A DNA stretch of 64,000 bases from Acetofilamentum sp. (GCA_020720625.1 DYOH01000006.1:21135-85134), one strand, 5' to 3'. Positions 1-9,366 are shown, counted from the stretch's first letter. Numbers and translations are program-made. The notes: a model not told the origin generated them from the sequence alone.

Positions 1-1046
1 AATTTTATCAGATACCGGGTGGCAATAATGATTACAATTATTGTGAATAAATCCGGAAGATAATTTAATATACTTAATCCTATTGATTTAACTGGTGAAA
101 ACAAATAACCAAACAATGTTTCTGCTAAGCGTTGTGTGGGTGGAAAAATACTAAATAGTATCGGAAGGGTTAGATATAATTGCAATAGATTTAGAGCCCA
201 ACGCATTATTTTTGAACCAAATATGGCAATATCAGTAAGCGTATCGTCGTCAATAAACTGATAATCTTTTATTTTTATTCCTTTTATTCTTGTGCCTTTC
301 TGTTTTAAAATCCAATTGTCTACTTTGTACTTAAAAAATCGGTTAATTAGTTTTATAAGAATTATCTGAATAAAGATTACCAAAATTACTAAGGTAATTT
401 GTTTTAGCAGTGTAAGCAAGCTTTTGTTTTCTTTGTAGTAAACTATATCATTCTCAATTTTTTGCTTGTAGATGCTCGCCAATTCCATTTTCGATTTTCC
501 ATGCCAAAGTGCATCGTAATCGGTTATGTTTATTAATGTTCGGTCTTTGAATAGAATATCTACTGTTTGACCATAATCGTAAAGCTGCAAGGTATCAAAA
601 TCAAGGATATATTGTTCGTATGTGGTTTTTAATCTGGAGTCAATTAATTGTGCTCGCTCGCCCGAAGATATTTTTTGCCACTTCGTAAAGATAAAAAATA
701 AGGTATCTTCGTAAGGCGCTATCGGGTAACCTTTGGCAATTTTTTTTAGGCTGTCTATTTCGGTTTTCATCCTTTCCTTGGTAATAGAATCTTGCTGCTG
801 CAAGGCATTCAATTTGGCTTCCACCTCTTTTCTTTTTTTTGTTTCAGTGGCCGAAATTTGTTCAAGCTCTTCTATCAGTTTTTGTTTTGCTATGGAATCC
901 ACTTTCCTGAGCGAATCTGCTCTTTTTATCCATTGTATGGTGCTGTCTTCCTGAAAATATATATTCTTATTGGTGTTTTGGGCATTGGCTGATATTGTAA
1001 ACAGCAATATTATGAGTGAGTAAAATATACATGGATTTGCGTTCAT
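1..1046 (-). CDS. MscS-like mechanosensitive channel, 3' part beyond the window
   Basis: Open frame on the minus strand that starts at an ATG at 1046 and runs off the left edge without a stop (348 codons visible). The N-terminus is a signal peptide (hydrophobic residues about 7-20, then ANAQ). A charged, coiled-coil-like stretch follows (about 40-105), then a soluble region, then hydrophobic segments near 212-235, 275-300 and 322-347. This layout matches Bacteroidota small-conductance mechanosensitive channel proteins with a long periplasmic N-terminus, which would release solutes on osmotic downshift. The conserved MscS pore domain itself would lie outside the window, so the family call is inference. 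It sits downstream of the SulP gene but is separated from it by a terminator. Confidence 0.7.
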   Translation of the reverse strand, partial: MNANPCIFYSLIILLFTISANAQNTNKNIYFQEDSTIQWIKRADSLRKVDSIAKQKLIEELEQISATETKKRKEVEAKLNALQQQDSITKERMKTEIDSLKKIAKGYPIAPYEDTLFFIFTKWQKISSGERAQLIDSRLKTTYEQYILDFDTLQLYDYGQTVDILFKDRTLINITDYDALWHGKSKMELASIYKQKIENDIVYYKENKSLLTLLKQITLVILVIFIQIILIKLINRFFKYKVDNWILKQKGTRIKGIKIKDYQFIDDDTLTDIAIFGSKIMRWALNLLQLYLTLPILFSIFPPTQRLAETLFGYLFSPVKSIGLSILNYLPDLFTIIVIIIATRYLIK

Positions 1047-1080
1047 AGTTGGATGAAAATTTCGAGTAAATATATAAAAA

Positions 1081-1115
1081 AAACATCTCTTGAATTGTGC
1101 TTTTTTGAGATGTTT
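1081..1115 (-). terminator. Intrinsic terminator of the SulP gene
   Basis: A 9-bp perfect stem (AAACATCTC / GAGATGTTT) with a 17-nt loop. On the minus strand it is followed by a T-run (A-run on the plus strand at about 1076-1083). It lies between the end of the SulP gene and the start of the MscS-like gene. Confidence 0.75.
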
Positions 1116-1180
1116 TTTTATTTGATATTATTATTTGAAAGCAAGAGGATATCTTTTCGGTTAAATTTTGATTCTAAAAC

Positions 1181-2836
1181 TTATTTATGTAGTTTAATTT
1201 TCGGCGATTTTATCAGCTCATTTGCATATTTTAGGGCTTCGTCAAAATTTACATGTATATTATTCAAATCAATAATTTTTTCGAATTGATTTTTTAGCAT
1301 ACATTCTTTTACTTGCTTATTTACTCCGGAAAGCACTATTTGTACATTCTCTGCTTTTAACGTTTTAATGGTATCTTTTAAATTATGTGCTCCTGTGCTA
1401 TCCATAAATGGCACATGGCGCATACGAATTATGAGTATTTTATTTCGGATTCCTAAATTTTTTATCACTTCGCAATACTCTTTGGCGGAGGCAAAAAACA
1501 AAGGGCCGCTGATTTCGTAGATGCCTATTTCGTGTGGTATGTTGCTATAATCGTCTATTAAATCTGAGTCAATCGGTTCTTGCATTGAATGAATATCCGA
1601 CATCCTCTTCATAAACAACAACGAAGCTAAAACTACTCCTATTTCAAGAGCTACGGTTAAGTCCACAAATACTGTTAGCAAGAAAGTGGATAAAAGCACA
1701 AGTACATCGAAAGAGCGGCCTTTTAAAATCGACCTAAAAGAGCGCCATTCGCTCATATTATAGGAAACTACAATTAGAATCCCGGCCAAAACCGACATGG
1801 GTATTAGTTTGGCCCACTTTCCAAAAAATAGCATAATAAATAGCAAGGTAATGGCATGTATAATTCCCGCAACCGGGGTTCTGCCTCCGTTTTTTATGTT
1901 GGTTGCTGTACGTGCAATGGCGCCTGTGGCCGGAATTCCCCCAAAAAAAGGTGTTATTACATTGGCTATGCCCTGAGCTATTAATTCAGTATTGGAACGA
2001 TGTTTTCCGCTAATCATGCCATCGGCTACTACGGCCGATAACAAAGATTCTATACCTCCAAGAAGGGCTATTGTTAAGGCCGGTTGCAGATAATTGCCAA
2101 GCGAGCCCCATTCAAAATCTGGTATGCTAAGGCTTAGCTTTCCCGAAATTTCTCCGAAATACGTTTCTATTGTGGGCACCGGAATACTGAATATTTGTAT
2201 GACGGGAGTGATTAGCATAATTGCGATGAAAGAACCGGGCACTATACTTTTGTATTTGGTGCTAAGCAGGATTATGGCTATTGTTAAAAGTGTTATGACT
2301 ATTGACCATGGATTTAGGGTGTGTATTTCCTGCGCAAACATCATCCATTTTTGAGTAAAATCGGCTGGTACTTTTACAATATCAAGCCCTAGAGCGTCTT
2401 TAATTTGTGTAGAAAAAATAACCAAAGCAATGCCACTGGTAAAGCCTACAACAAGTGGTCGGGGAAAAAATTTGAGTAAATTTCCCAGTTGAAGTAATCC
2501 AAAGGCTATTAAAATAAATCCGGCTAAAACGGTAGATATTAATAAGCCTCCTAAACCGTATTGTTCAATTATTCCATAAACAATAACAATAAATGCTCCT
2601 GTTGGGCCACCAATCTGAACCCTGCTGCCTCCCAAAAAAGATATCAAAAATCCGGCTATTACTGCCGTTACTAAGCCTTTGTCGGGGGATACTCCTGAGG
2701 CTACTGCAAAAGCTATAGCCAGTGGTAGTGCCACAATTCCAACTACTACGCCCGACATGGCATCTTTGGTAAACTGTTCTTTTCCATAGCCCTCTTTTAG
2801 AACAGTAAAGAATTTAGGCTTAAAAAGTGTATTCAT
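1181..2836 (-). CDS. SulP family anion transporter with STAS domain
   Basis: 551-residue inner-membrane protein of the SLC26/SulP family, which moves sulfate, bicarbonate or other anions. Residues about 25-410 form many hydrophobic helices with SulP features (early VVVGIVALPLAIAFAVASG, then QIGGPTGAF). The C-terminal 120 residues form a cytoplasmic STAS domain with the characteristic DSTG loop (MDSTGAHNLKD). The length is normal for the family. The ATG at 2836 has an AAGGAA just upstream. The substrate cannot be read from sequence, and no carbonic anhydrase is fused or adjacent. It stands alone, divergent from ispG and ended by its own terminator. Confidence 0.93.
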   Translation of the reverse strand: MNTLFKPKFFTVLKEGYGKEQFTKDAMSGVVVGIVALPLAIAFAVASGVSPDKGLVTAVIAGFLISFLGGSRVQIGGPTGAFIVIVYGIIEQYGLGGLLISTVLAGFILIAFGLLQLGNLLKFFPRPLVVGFTSGIALVIFSTQIKDALGLDIVKVPADFTQKWMMFAQEIHTLNPWSIVITLLTIAIILLSTKYKSIVPGSFIAIMLITPVIQIFSIPVPTIETYFGEISGKLSLSIPDFEWGSLGNYLQPALTIALLGGIESLLSAVVADGMISGKHRSNTELIAQGIANVITPFFGGIPATGAIARTATNIKNGGRTPVAGIIHAITLLFIMLFFGKWAKLIPMSVLAGILIVVSYNMSEWRSFRSILKGRSFDVLVLLSTFLLTVFVDLTVALEIGVVLASLLFMKRMSDIHSMQEPIDSDLIDDYSNIPHEIGIYEISGPLFFASAKEYCEVIKNLGIRNKILIIRMRHVPFMDSTGAHNLKDTIKTLKAENVQIVLSGVNKQVKECMLKNQFEKIIDLNNIHVNFDEALKYANELIKSPKIKLHK

Positions 2837-2858
2837 TTTCCTTATTAAAAAAAGCGCG

Positions 2859-2866
2859 CAAATGTA
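2859..2866 (-). promoter_or_regulatory. -7 promoter element for the SulP gene
   Basis: On the minus strand TACATTTG matches the Bacteroidota -7 consensus TAnnTTTG, about 22 bases before the ATG. No clear -33 TTTG was found at 19-21 bases, so this is a partial match. Confidence 0.4.
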
Positions 2867-3027
2867 TAGGTTTTTTGAATCTAAATAAATGAATTTTAGT
2901 TTTTTTTGATAGAATGCAGAATGTTTTTCAAAACTAACTTAAAAATGCTTTTCTTTGCATCACGAATATTATTCTGGTATAAGCTGGCAAATACCGATAA
3001 ATTATTACTAGTAGTTTGTTTTATTTT

Positions 3028-4599
3028 ATGATAGCTAAGATTAGAAATGTATTGATTGGCGAAAACGAATGTATTCAAATCCAGAGCATGACCAATTTTC
3101 CTGCGCTGGATATGGACGCTAATTTAATGCAGTGCAGATTATTATATTCAATGGGATGCAAAATAATTCGCTTTGCCACACAGCGTGCGGCCGAAATCGA
3201 AGCAGTTGCCGGATATAGAAAACTTTTGCAACTTGAGTTTCCCGATATTTGCATTGTCGCCGATACCCATTTTAGCCCGGTGGTTGCCGAACTGGCAGCC
3301 AATGTTTTTGACAAAGTGCGCATTAATCCTGGCAATTTTGTTGATAGGAATATTTCTACTAAGATTTATTCTGATGATGATTTTGCTACCGAGAGAAAAA
3401 AAATCGAAGCCCAGTTTATTCCTTTTTTAAAAAAATGCGAAAAAAATAATACGGCAATCAGAATTGGAAGTAATCATGGCTCTCTCTCGGAACGTATGAT
3501 GCAAAAATACGGAAATACTGCTGTTGGTATGGTGGAATCTGTTTTGGAATTTTTAGAAATTGCGGAAAATGCTCATTTTGCAAATTTAGTTATTTCTTTA
3601 AAAGCAAGTAGTCCGTTGATGATGATTGAAGCTAATAGGTTGCTTATGAGTAAAATGATCGAAAATGGCTTCATTTATCCATTGCATTTGGGGGTTACTG
3701 AGGCGGGCAGTGGCGACGAGGGTAGAATTAAATCGGCCATTGGAATTGGAACACTTTTGCTTGATGGAATAGGTGATACTATCCGGGTTTCTCTTACAGA
3801 ACCACCTGAAAATGAAATTAATCCGGCGAAATATATAATACAAGCTGCGGGCGTAGAAAGTGAGAAGCATCAAGCTTTTGTGTCTTCCAAAAGGCTAACG
3901 GCGAAAATTCCATACGTAGTAAGTCGTTTTAAAAACGGGTTTGAGCGCTTTCCTGATTATTATTTCGATCAGTTCCGTTTAACGAATCAGTATGGTCAGT
4001 CAATCAGTGATGATATAGAAATAGTAATTATTGACATTTCAATGGATTTGCCGACTAAAATCGGTAGCATTAAAAAACAAATCTCTGATGCTGATGAAAA
4101 AAAAAATATGACTGATTTTTTACTTCATTATAGGAGTGATGAGCCTGATTGGGAAAAATTTTTAATTTATAGCGCTGTGCATTTTGGAGCCTTATTTATA
4201 GATGGCTTTGGAGATGGCATCTGGATTGAAAATGAGAATTTTTCTGCAAATAATCTGGTTAAGCTCTCGTATCAGATATTGCAGGCTGCCGGCAGAAGAC
4301 TTAGTTTTCCAGAAATAATTAGTTGTCCGGGCTGTGGACGTACATTATTCGATTTAGAAACTGTGGTAAGCGATGTAAAAAAACACATGGACATAATCAG
4401 CAACATTAAAATTGCCGTTATGGGATGTATTGTAAATGGCCTGGGTGAGATGGCAGATGCCGATTACGGAATAGTTGGGGCTGGTAAAAATCGGGTAAAC
4501 ATTTTTTATCAGCGTAAAATGGTGAAGCAAAATATTCTGGCATCTCAGGCTATGGATGCCATGCTCGAAATATTATCTCGTAATAATCATCTGAAATAA
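3028..4599 (+). CDS. ispG: 4-hydroxy-3-methylbut-2-enyl diphosphate synthase (IspG/GcpE), shortened insert form
   Basis: Fe-S enzyme of the MEP isoprenoid pathway, converting 2-C-methyl-erythritol 2,4-cyclodiphosphate to HMBPP. The TIM-barrel part starts with IQIQSMTN and includes VADTHF and KVRINPGN. The C-terminal cluster domain has SCPGC (Cys433, Cys436) and MGCIVNG (Cys467) with Glu474 after it. The protein is 523 residues: longer than the roughly 370 of E. coli, but shorter than the roughly 600 I recall for most Bacteroidota, so the inserted domain (about 265-410) looks reduced. GLGE replaces the usual GPGE. I chose the ATG at 3028 over an in-frame TTG at 3016 because IspG homologues begin close to this point. 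ispE lies elsewhere in the window. Confidence 0.93.
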   Translation: MIAKIRNVLIGENECIQIQSMTNFPALDMDANLMQCRLLYSMGCKIIRFATQRAAEIEAVAGYRKLLQLEFPDICIVADTHFSPVVAELAANVFDKVRINPGNFVDRNISTKIYSDDDFATERKKIEAQFIPFLKKCEKNNTAIRIGSNHGSLSERMMQKYGNTAVGMVESVLEFLEIAENAHFANLVISLKASSPLMMIEANRLLMSKMIENGFIYPLHLGVTEAGSGDEGRIKSAIGIGTLLLDGIGDTIRVSLTEPPENEINPAKYIIQAAGVESEKHQAFVSSKRLTAKIPYVVSRFKNGFERFPDYYFDQFRLTNQYGQSISDDIEIVIIDISMDLPTKIGSIKKQISDADEKKNMTDFLLHYRSDEPDWEKFLIYSAVHFGALFIDGFGDGIWIENENFSANNLVKLSYQILQAAGRRLSFPEIISCPGCGRTLFDLETVVSDVKKHMDIISNIKIAVMGCIVNGLGEMADADYGIVGAGKNRVNIFYQRKMVKQNILASQAMDAMLEILSRNNHLK

Positions 4600-4871
4600 A
4601 TGATTATTTTTGGAATTTGAGAAGAATAATTAACTTAGTTTAATTTTCGGTGGGGGGCATTAAATTTTTTTGGAATAAGTGAAAAGAAATATGGGGTTAC
4701 AATTACTATTTCCTGAAAAGCCCGGAAAAAGATAATTCTGGCAGGAAAATTGTTCCAAATACATTAGAATGATTATTCATTGAAAGCATTTTTTAAATAT
4801 ATTTTGAAATTAAAAAATTAGGCAGTAATTTTACGATTACGAAAAAGTTATACCCAAATAATAGAATTGTA

Positions 4872-5663
4872 ATGAAAAAAATACTCGTATCGCTGCTAAT
4901 AGTAGCGTTACCATTGTATCAGATACAGGCTAAAGAAATAGTTATCGAAGGAGTTTTTCAGGGAAAGAATCTGATTATTTATAATCCTTTTGCTGCAACT
5001 GGCGTAGGTTTTTGTATTTATGAGGTTACCGTTAACGGAAATGTCATTACCGATGAAATTAACTCCACTTCTTTTGAAATAGATATGGCTTACTTTCGTT
5101 TGCAAAAAGGCGATCCTGTAAAAGTAGTCATTAAGCATAAAGAAGGTTGTACTCCTAAAATTGTTAATCCGCACGTGTTAAGGCCGGCAGCTACCTTTAC
5201 CACTACTGCCATTACTGTCGACAGAAACGGTTTGCTTAGCTGGACAACCATAGAGGAAAGTGCATCATTGCCATTTTATGTGCAGCAATTCCGGTGGAAT
5301 AAATGGGTAAGAGTTGGAATTGTGCAAGGTAAAGGAACTCCAGGAAGTAATTCCTATACTTATAACGTACATTTGCATAGCGGCATTAATAAATTTAGAG
5401 TTATGCAGTTAAATTATAATAATCAGCCAAGATATTCCCTCGAAGCCGAATATAATAACCGATTAATGCCTACAGTTACCTATGCGATGAATAAATCTAA
5501 AAAATCTATTGATTTTTCTGCTGAAACCGATTTTGAAATTTATGATTATTTCGGAAAACTTCGGGCTAAAGGTTTTGGACTTTCAGTAGATATTGACAAA
5601 CTCGAGAAAGGTGATTATTTTTTGCAGTTTGATAACTCCATTGAAAAGTTTACAAAAAAATAA
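4872..5663 (+). CDS. Secreted protein with possible type IX secretion sorting domain
   Basis: 263 residues starting with a clear signal peptide (MKKILVSLLIVALPLYQIQA). The middle is beta-rich and not recognised. The last 45 residues fit the pattern of a type A T9SS C-terminal sorting domain: an IYDYFGK-like strand, then IDKLEKGDYFLQF, ending in basic residues (KFTKK). That would send the protein through the outer membrane for surface attachment or release. The match is by eye and the function of the body is unknown. It is a single gene with 272 bases of unassigned DNA upstream and a strong terminator downstream. Confidence 0.7.
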   Translation: MKKILVSLLIVALPLYQIQAKEIVIEGVFQGKNLIIYNPFAATGVGFCIYEVTVNGNVITDEINSTSFEIDMAYFRLQKGDPVKVVIKHKEGCTPKIVNPHVLRPAATFTTTAITVDRNGLLSWTTIEESASLPFYVQQFRWNKWVRVGIVQGKGTPGSNSYTYNVHLHSGINKFRVMQLNYNNQPRYSLEAEYNNRLMPTVTYAMNKSKKSIDFSAETDFEIYDYFGKLRAKGFGLSVDIDKLEKGDYFLQFDNSIEKFTKK

Positions 5664-5686
5664 TTTTAGATAATTTTTTTTGCTTC

Positions 5687-5721
5687 AACTTTTGACATAA
5701 TTAAATGTCAAAAGTTTTTTT
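5687..5721 (+). terminator. Strong intrinsic terminator
   Basis: A perfect 12-bp stem (AACTTTTGACAT / ATGTCAAAAGTT) with a 6-nt loop (AATTAA), followed by a run of T. It ends the secreted protein gene. Confidence 0.88.
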
Positions 5722-5856
5722 ATGAACATTATCAATGCTTCTATCTGGTTAGTCTACCTGGTTTTATGCATACTTCGAGCGTTTCTCTTTATATTGTTTT
5801 TAAATTACAGGAACTAAGCACGCTTTTTATTTATTATTTTGGCGCTATATTTTACT

Positions 5857-6999
5857 ATGGAAAACAATCTGGCAGGCATATATATTCATATTCCCTATTG
5901 TAAAACCAAATGCAACTATTGCGATTTTTACAGTGTAATCAATAAGTCAAACGAAAAACAGTTTCTTCAGGCCATTCTGAATGAAATTTTGCTTCAACAG
6001 CATTTTTTTTTGCCTGGAACCAAATTGTCCAGTATTTATTTTGGTGGCGGAACTCCTAGTTTTATCGAAAAAAATCACATCGAAAATATATTAAGTCAAA
6101 TTCATCAGGTTTTTGCTGTTGTTCCGAATGCCGAAATTACATTAGAAGCCAATCCCGACGATTTGAGTTTTGATTCCTTATCAGATTACAAAAGAATGGG
6201 CTTTAACAGGCTAAGTATGGGAGTTCAAAGCCTTATTCCGGATCAATTGCGCTTCATGCAACGACGACATACGGTTCAGCAGGCACAAGAATCGGTGAAC
6301 AGTGCCCTAAAAGTTGGTTTTGATAATATCAGCATCGATCTTATTTATGGATTGCCAGAGTTAAAAATTTCGGAATGGGAAGCATCGCTCAATTCGGCAA
6401 TGCAATGGCCGGTTTCGCACCTTTCGGCTTATCATCTAACTGTGGAAGAAGGCACTTTACTGCATAAGCAGGTTAAAAGTGGATTAATAAGCGTAATTTC
6501 CGACGAATTATCTTATCAGCAATTCGAAATTTTAATGGATTTGGCATCCAAACATGGTTTTGAGCAATACGAAATTTCTAATTTCGCCAGGAATAGCAAA
6601 TATTCGCAACACAACTCTGCGTATTGGCATCAGAAACCTTACCTTGGGCTTGGCCCCTCTGCTCATTCATATAATCTGGATAAAAGATGCTGGAATCCAC
6701 CAAATTTGAATACCTATATCAAAAAACTTATAGCTGATATACTTACTTTTGAATGCGAAGAATTATCCATTTTGGATAAATTTAATGATATGATAATTAC
6801 ATCTTTGCGTACTTCGCATGGCCTATCGCTTGAGCCATTATTTTCCATTTTTAATCCCGGAACAAAATGGCTTGAGAAATTGCAGAAAATGGTGGCCGAA
6901 GGATGGATTATAAACGAAAAGGAGCATTACAGGCTGAGTCGCAAAGGGATTCACCTGGGCGATAATTTGATGGCAAATCTAATGATTGTTAATGATTAA
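5857..6999 (+). CDS. hemW: HemW-like radical SAM protein (heme chaperone)
   Basis: 380 residues. The radical SAM cluster motif is CX3CX2C (Cys15, Cys19, Cys22) followed by DF, as in HemW; HemN-type oxidases carry a fourth cysteine there. Further family features are YFGGGTPS, TLEANPDD, RLSMGVQS and the C-terminal winged region with LGLGPSAHSY. HemW proteins are linked to heme delivery and are not oxygen-independent coproporphyrinogen oxidases, though often annotated as such. The ATG at 5857 places the first strand at the usual distance from the start; an upstream in-frame TTG (5839) is less likely. A small unknown gene follows after 21 bases and may be co-transcribed. Confidence 0.92.
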   Translation: MENNLAGIYIHIPYCKTKCNYCDFYSVINKSNEKQFLQAILNEILLQQHFFLPGTKLSSIYFGGGTPSFIEKNHIENILSQIHQVFAVVPNAEITLEANPDDLSFDSLSDYKRMGFNRLSMGVQSLIPDQLRFMQRRHTVQQAQESVNSALKVGFDNISIDLIYGLPELKISEWEASLNSAMQWPVSHLSAYHLTVEEGTLLHKQVKSGLISVISDELSYQQFEILMDLASKHGFEQYEISNFARNSKYSQHNSAYWHQKPYLGLGPSAHSYNLDKRCWNPPNLNTYIKKLIADILTFECEELSILDKFNDMIITSLRTSHGLSLEPLFSIFNPGTKWLEKLQKMVAEGWIINEKEHYRLSRKGIHLGDNLMANLMIVND

Positions 7000-7020
7000 T
7001 TTTTTTAGAAATACGATGTA

Positions 7021-7374
7021 ATGATGATAATAGACGAACAAACAATAAATAGCAAATGGCGTTATTTGCAAGCCAAACTTAGCACGCAGTTTGGTGCAGA
7101 TATTGATACCGTAAATACCCTTTATCTTATTGGAATACAGGAAAGTGGTGCGGGATTCGATAAATATTCCAAAGACGAAAAAACTAGTTTGATAACAATT
7201 GGAAATAATAAAGTGATGAGCTATTTTGGGTATTACCGGCAGGCAGGAACGGAAGAAAATGGATGGCCTGCATATAAACAAATTGAATCTACCGAAAATC
7301 TTTCACAGGAAAAAAAGGATGTACTTATTATGGAAGGAATAATTCGGTATTTTATCGAGATTGAGTATATTTGA
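7021..7374 (+). CDS. Conserved hypothetical protein
   Basis: 117 residues, no signal peptide or membrane segment, mixed charged sequence. It is not recognised. It starts 21 bases after hemW on the same strand, with ATGATG as start, so it is probably translated from the hemW transcript. Its codon use looks like its neighbours. Confidence 0.6.
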   Translation: MMIIDEQTINSKWRYLQAKLSTQFGADIDTVNTLYLIGIQESGAGFDKYSKDEKTSLITIGNNKVMSYFGYYRQAGTEENGWPAYKQIESTENLSQEKKDVLIMEGIIRYFIEIEYI

Positions 7375-7383
7375 ATCCGAAAG

Positions 7384-7427
7384 TTTTGCGTTATACTGAG
7401 AAATTGTTTTTTAAGTATAACGCAAAA
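7384..7427. repeat. 14-bp perfect inverted repeat
   Basis: TTTTGCGTTATACT and its exact complement, separated by 16 bases, lie just after the small hypothetical gene. No T-run follows on the plus strand, so it is not a classic terminator. It may be an RNA hairpin that protects or ends the hemW transcript, or a protein-binding palindrome. Confidence 0.6.
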
Positions 7428-7482
7428 TGCTTGTAAAAACGCAAAATTTTGTATATATAAAAATAACTCAAATCTGATACAA

Positions 7483-8133
7483 ATGAAAAAGACAGTATTG
7501 ATTTTATTGGTTTTAATCGTTTTTTTTAATCTAACCAGCATGGCGCAAAAATACGTAATTATTTCTACTGAGTTTGGTGATATGAAAGTAAAACTCTATG
7601 ATGAAACTCCATTGCATCAAGAAAATTTCATTAAATTGGCAAAGGACGGATTTTATAATGGAACTATTTTTCACAGAGTAATCCGTGAATTTATGGTTCA
7701 AGGCGGAGACCCCGAATCAAAAAATGCCCAAGCCGGTGCTCCTCTGGGAAGTGGTGGCCCCGGATATACTATTCCTGCTGAATTAAAAGCCGAATTTTTT
7801 CATAAAAAGGGCGCATTAGCTGCTGCCAGGCTGGGAGATCAAATGAATCCGGGAAAAGCTTCGTCGGGCTCACAGTTCTATATTGTACAGGGAAAAACAT
7901 ATACAAACGAGCAATTAACTATGTTTGAAGGCCGTTTGGGCTTCAAATTCTCGGCTGAGCAAAGAACTGCCTATACCACCGTTGGCGGAACTCCTTTTCT
8001 CGACAGGCAATACACTGTTTTTGGAGAAATTGTTGAAGGACTTGATGTGATTGATAAAATTGCCGGAGTTCCTTGCGATGGTCGCGACAGACCCAACAAG
8101 GATATAAAAATGACAGTAAAGCTTGTCGAATAG
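7483..8133 (+). CDS. Exported cyclophilin-type peptidyl-prolyl isomerase
   Basis: 216 residues: a signal peptide (about 1-21, ending SMAQ) and one cyclophilin domain that isomerises proline bonds during folding in the periplasm. Visible family motifs are FHRVI, FMVQGGD, GSGGPGY, SGSQFYI and a late FGEIVEGLDVID. The catalytic Arg of FHRV is present. There is an insert before FLDRQYTVFG, as in other Bacteroidota cyclophilins. The gene lies upstream of pheS with only 62 bases between them. Confidence 0.93.
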   Translation: MKKTVLILLVLIVFFNLTSMAQKYVIISTEFGDMKVKLYDETPLHQENFIKLAKDGFYNGTIFHRVIREFMVQGGDPESKNAQAGAPLGSGGPGYTIPAELKAEFFHKKGALAAARLGDQMNPGKASSGSQFYIVQGKTYTNEQLTMFEGRLGFKFSAEQRTAYTTVGGTPFLDRQYTVFGEIVEGLDVIDKIAGVPCDGRDRPNKDIKMTVKLVE

Positions 8134-8195
8134 GGCTTTTTTTTATTCTAAAAATTTATACTTTTGCCCAAATATTGGCAACAGAGGAGATTGAT

Positions 8196-9215
8196 ATGCA
8201 ACAAAAAATCAGAGAACTTACAGAATTGCTCGATCGTTTTGACCCGAAATCGGCAGATGAACTCGAACAATTTCGTATTCAGATGTTGGGAAAAAAGGGT
8301 GAAGTTACCCTTTTATTTTCACAATTTAAGGATGTTCCATCTGAACAAAAAAAAGAGATGGGGGCAATACTTAATACCTTAAAAACAAATACACAGGATA
8401 AAATTAACTCTTTTAAGGATTTACTTCAATCTAATAATAAAAAGCAGTTTTATCTTGATTTAAGTTTGGCTGCCGACCCTTTTAAATTAGGCTCCAGGCA
8501 TCCGGTTTCTTTGGTACATAATCAAATTGTTGAAATTTTCTCCCGATTAGGGTTTACTGTTTTCAATGGACCCGAAATCGAAGACGATTGGCATGTATTT
8601 AGTGCATTAAATTTTCCCCCGGAGCATCCGGCGCGCGATATGCAGGATACTTTTTTTGTGAATCAAAAGGATCAAATTCTGCTTCGCACGCACACTTCAT
8701 CAGTGCAGGTTAGGGCTATGGAAGCACTTAAGCCGCCAATCAGAACGATTGCCCCTGGTAGAGTTTATCGCAACGAAGCTATTTCAGCACGCTCTCATTG
8801 TCAGTTTCATCAGATTGAGGGTTTATATATAGATAAAAATGTTTCTTTTGCCGATTTAAAACAAACTTTGCTCTTTTTTGCCAAAGAATTCTTTGGGCAG
8901 AATACCAAAATTAGGCTAAGACCATCTTATTTTCCATTTACCGAACCTTCGGCAGAGGTGGATGTGTCTTGTTCGTTATGCGGGGGCGAAGGCTGTAATG
9001 TTTGCAAATATACCGGTTGGCTCGAAATTTTAGGTGCTGGCATGGTTGATCCAAATGTATTGGATGCCAGTGGAATTGATAGTAAAATATATACAGGTTA
9101 TGCTTTCGGACTGGGTCTGGAGAGAATAGCTATGCTTAAGTACGGTATAACTGATATACGCATTCTGTTTGAGAACGATGTAAGGTTTCTTGAGCAATTT
9201 AAAAGCGTTTTTTGA
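8196..9215 (+). CDS. pheS: Phenylalanine-tRNA ligase alpha subunit
   Basis: 339 residues, the usual length for PheS, the catalytic subunit of the class II alpha2beta2 synthetase that charges tRNA-Phe. The N-terminal coiled coil (about 1-85) is followed by the aminoacylation core: LRTHTSSVQVR, the motif 2 region GRVYRNEA..SHCQFHQIEG, and FGLGLERIAMLKYGI near the end. The ATG at 8196 is preceded by AGAGGAGA, a good Shine-Dalgarno for this phylum; the longer open frame overlapping the cyclophilin gene is not the real start. pheT is not adjacent. A -7-like TACTTTTG lies at 8159-8166. Confidence 0.96.
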   Translation: MQQKIRELTELLDRFDPKSADELEQFRIQMLGKKGEVTLLFSQFKDVPSEQKKEMGAILNTLKTNTQDKINSFKDLLQSNNKKQFYLDLSLAADPFKLGSRHPVSLVHNQIVEIFSRLGFTVFNGPEIEDDWHVFSALNFPPEHPARDMQDTFFVNQKDQILLRTHTSSVQVRAMEALKPPIRTIAPGRVYRNEAISARSHCQFHQIEGLYIDKNVSFADLKQTLLFFAKEFFGQNTKIRLRPSYFPFTEPSAEVDVSCSLCGGEGCNVCKYTGWLEILGAGMVDPNVLDASGIDSKIYTGYAFGLGLERIAMLKYGITDIRILFENDVRFLEQFKSVF

Positions 9216-9278
9216 TTCAATTTTTCTTGGTTTACTAAATCACATTTGCATTGTGCAGAGTTAATAAATTATGTTTTT

Positions 9279-9286
9279 TATCTTTG
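9279..9286 (+). promoter_or_regulatory. -7 promoter element upstream of rplY
   Basis: TATCTTTG is an exact TAnnTTTG match. The nearest TTG lies 25 bases upstream, too far for the usual spacing, so the -33 box is weak or absent. Start of transcription would fall near 9293, leaving a leader of about 110 bases before rplY. Confidence 0.5.
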
Positions 9287-9318
9287 CACTCCTAAATTTT
9301 TATTATTACATTTGCAGG

Positions 9319-9366
9319 CCCTGAAAATATGATAATCGTGCAATGGGAGATTGTTCTTTTACAGGG
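9319..9366 (+). promoter_or_regulatory. Possible structured leader of rplY
   Basis: CCCTG at 9319 can pair with CAGGG at 9362, extended by AAAA/TTTT around one bulged base, closing a loop of about 30 bases in the 5' leader of the L25 gene. Ribosomal protein mRNAs often carry autoregulatory leaders. This one is a suggestion only; the stem is short. Confidence 0.25.

Noticed and set aside
2896-3078. 60-codon minus-strand ORF upstream of ispG
   Set aside because: It lies in the divergent promoter region, overlaps the ispG start and has no recognisable features.
8100-8130. Possible terminator between the cyclophilin gene and pheS
   Set aside because: The stem is only 5 bp (AAAGC/GCTTT) and overlaps the coding end; too weak to list.
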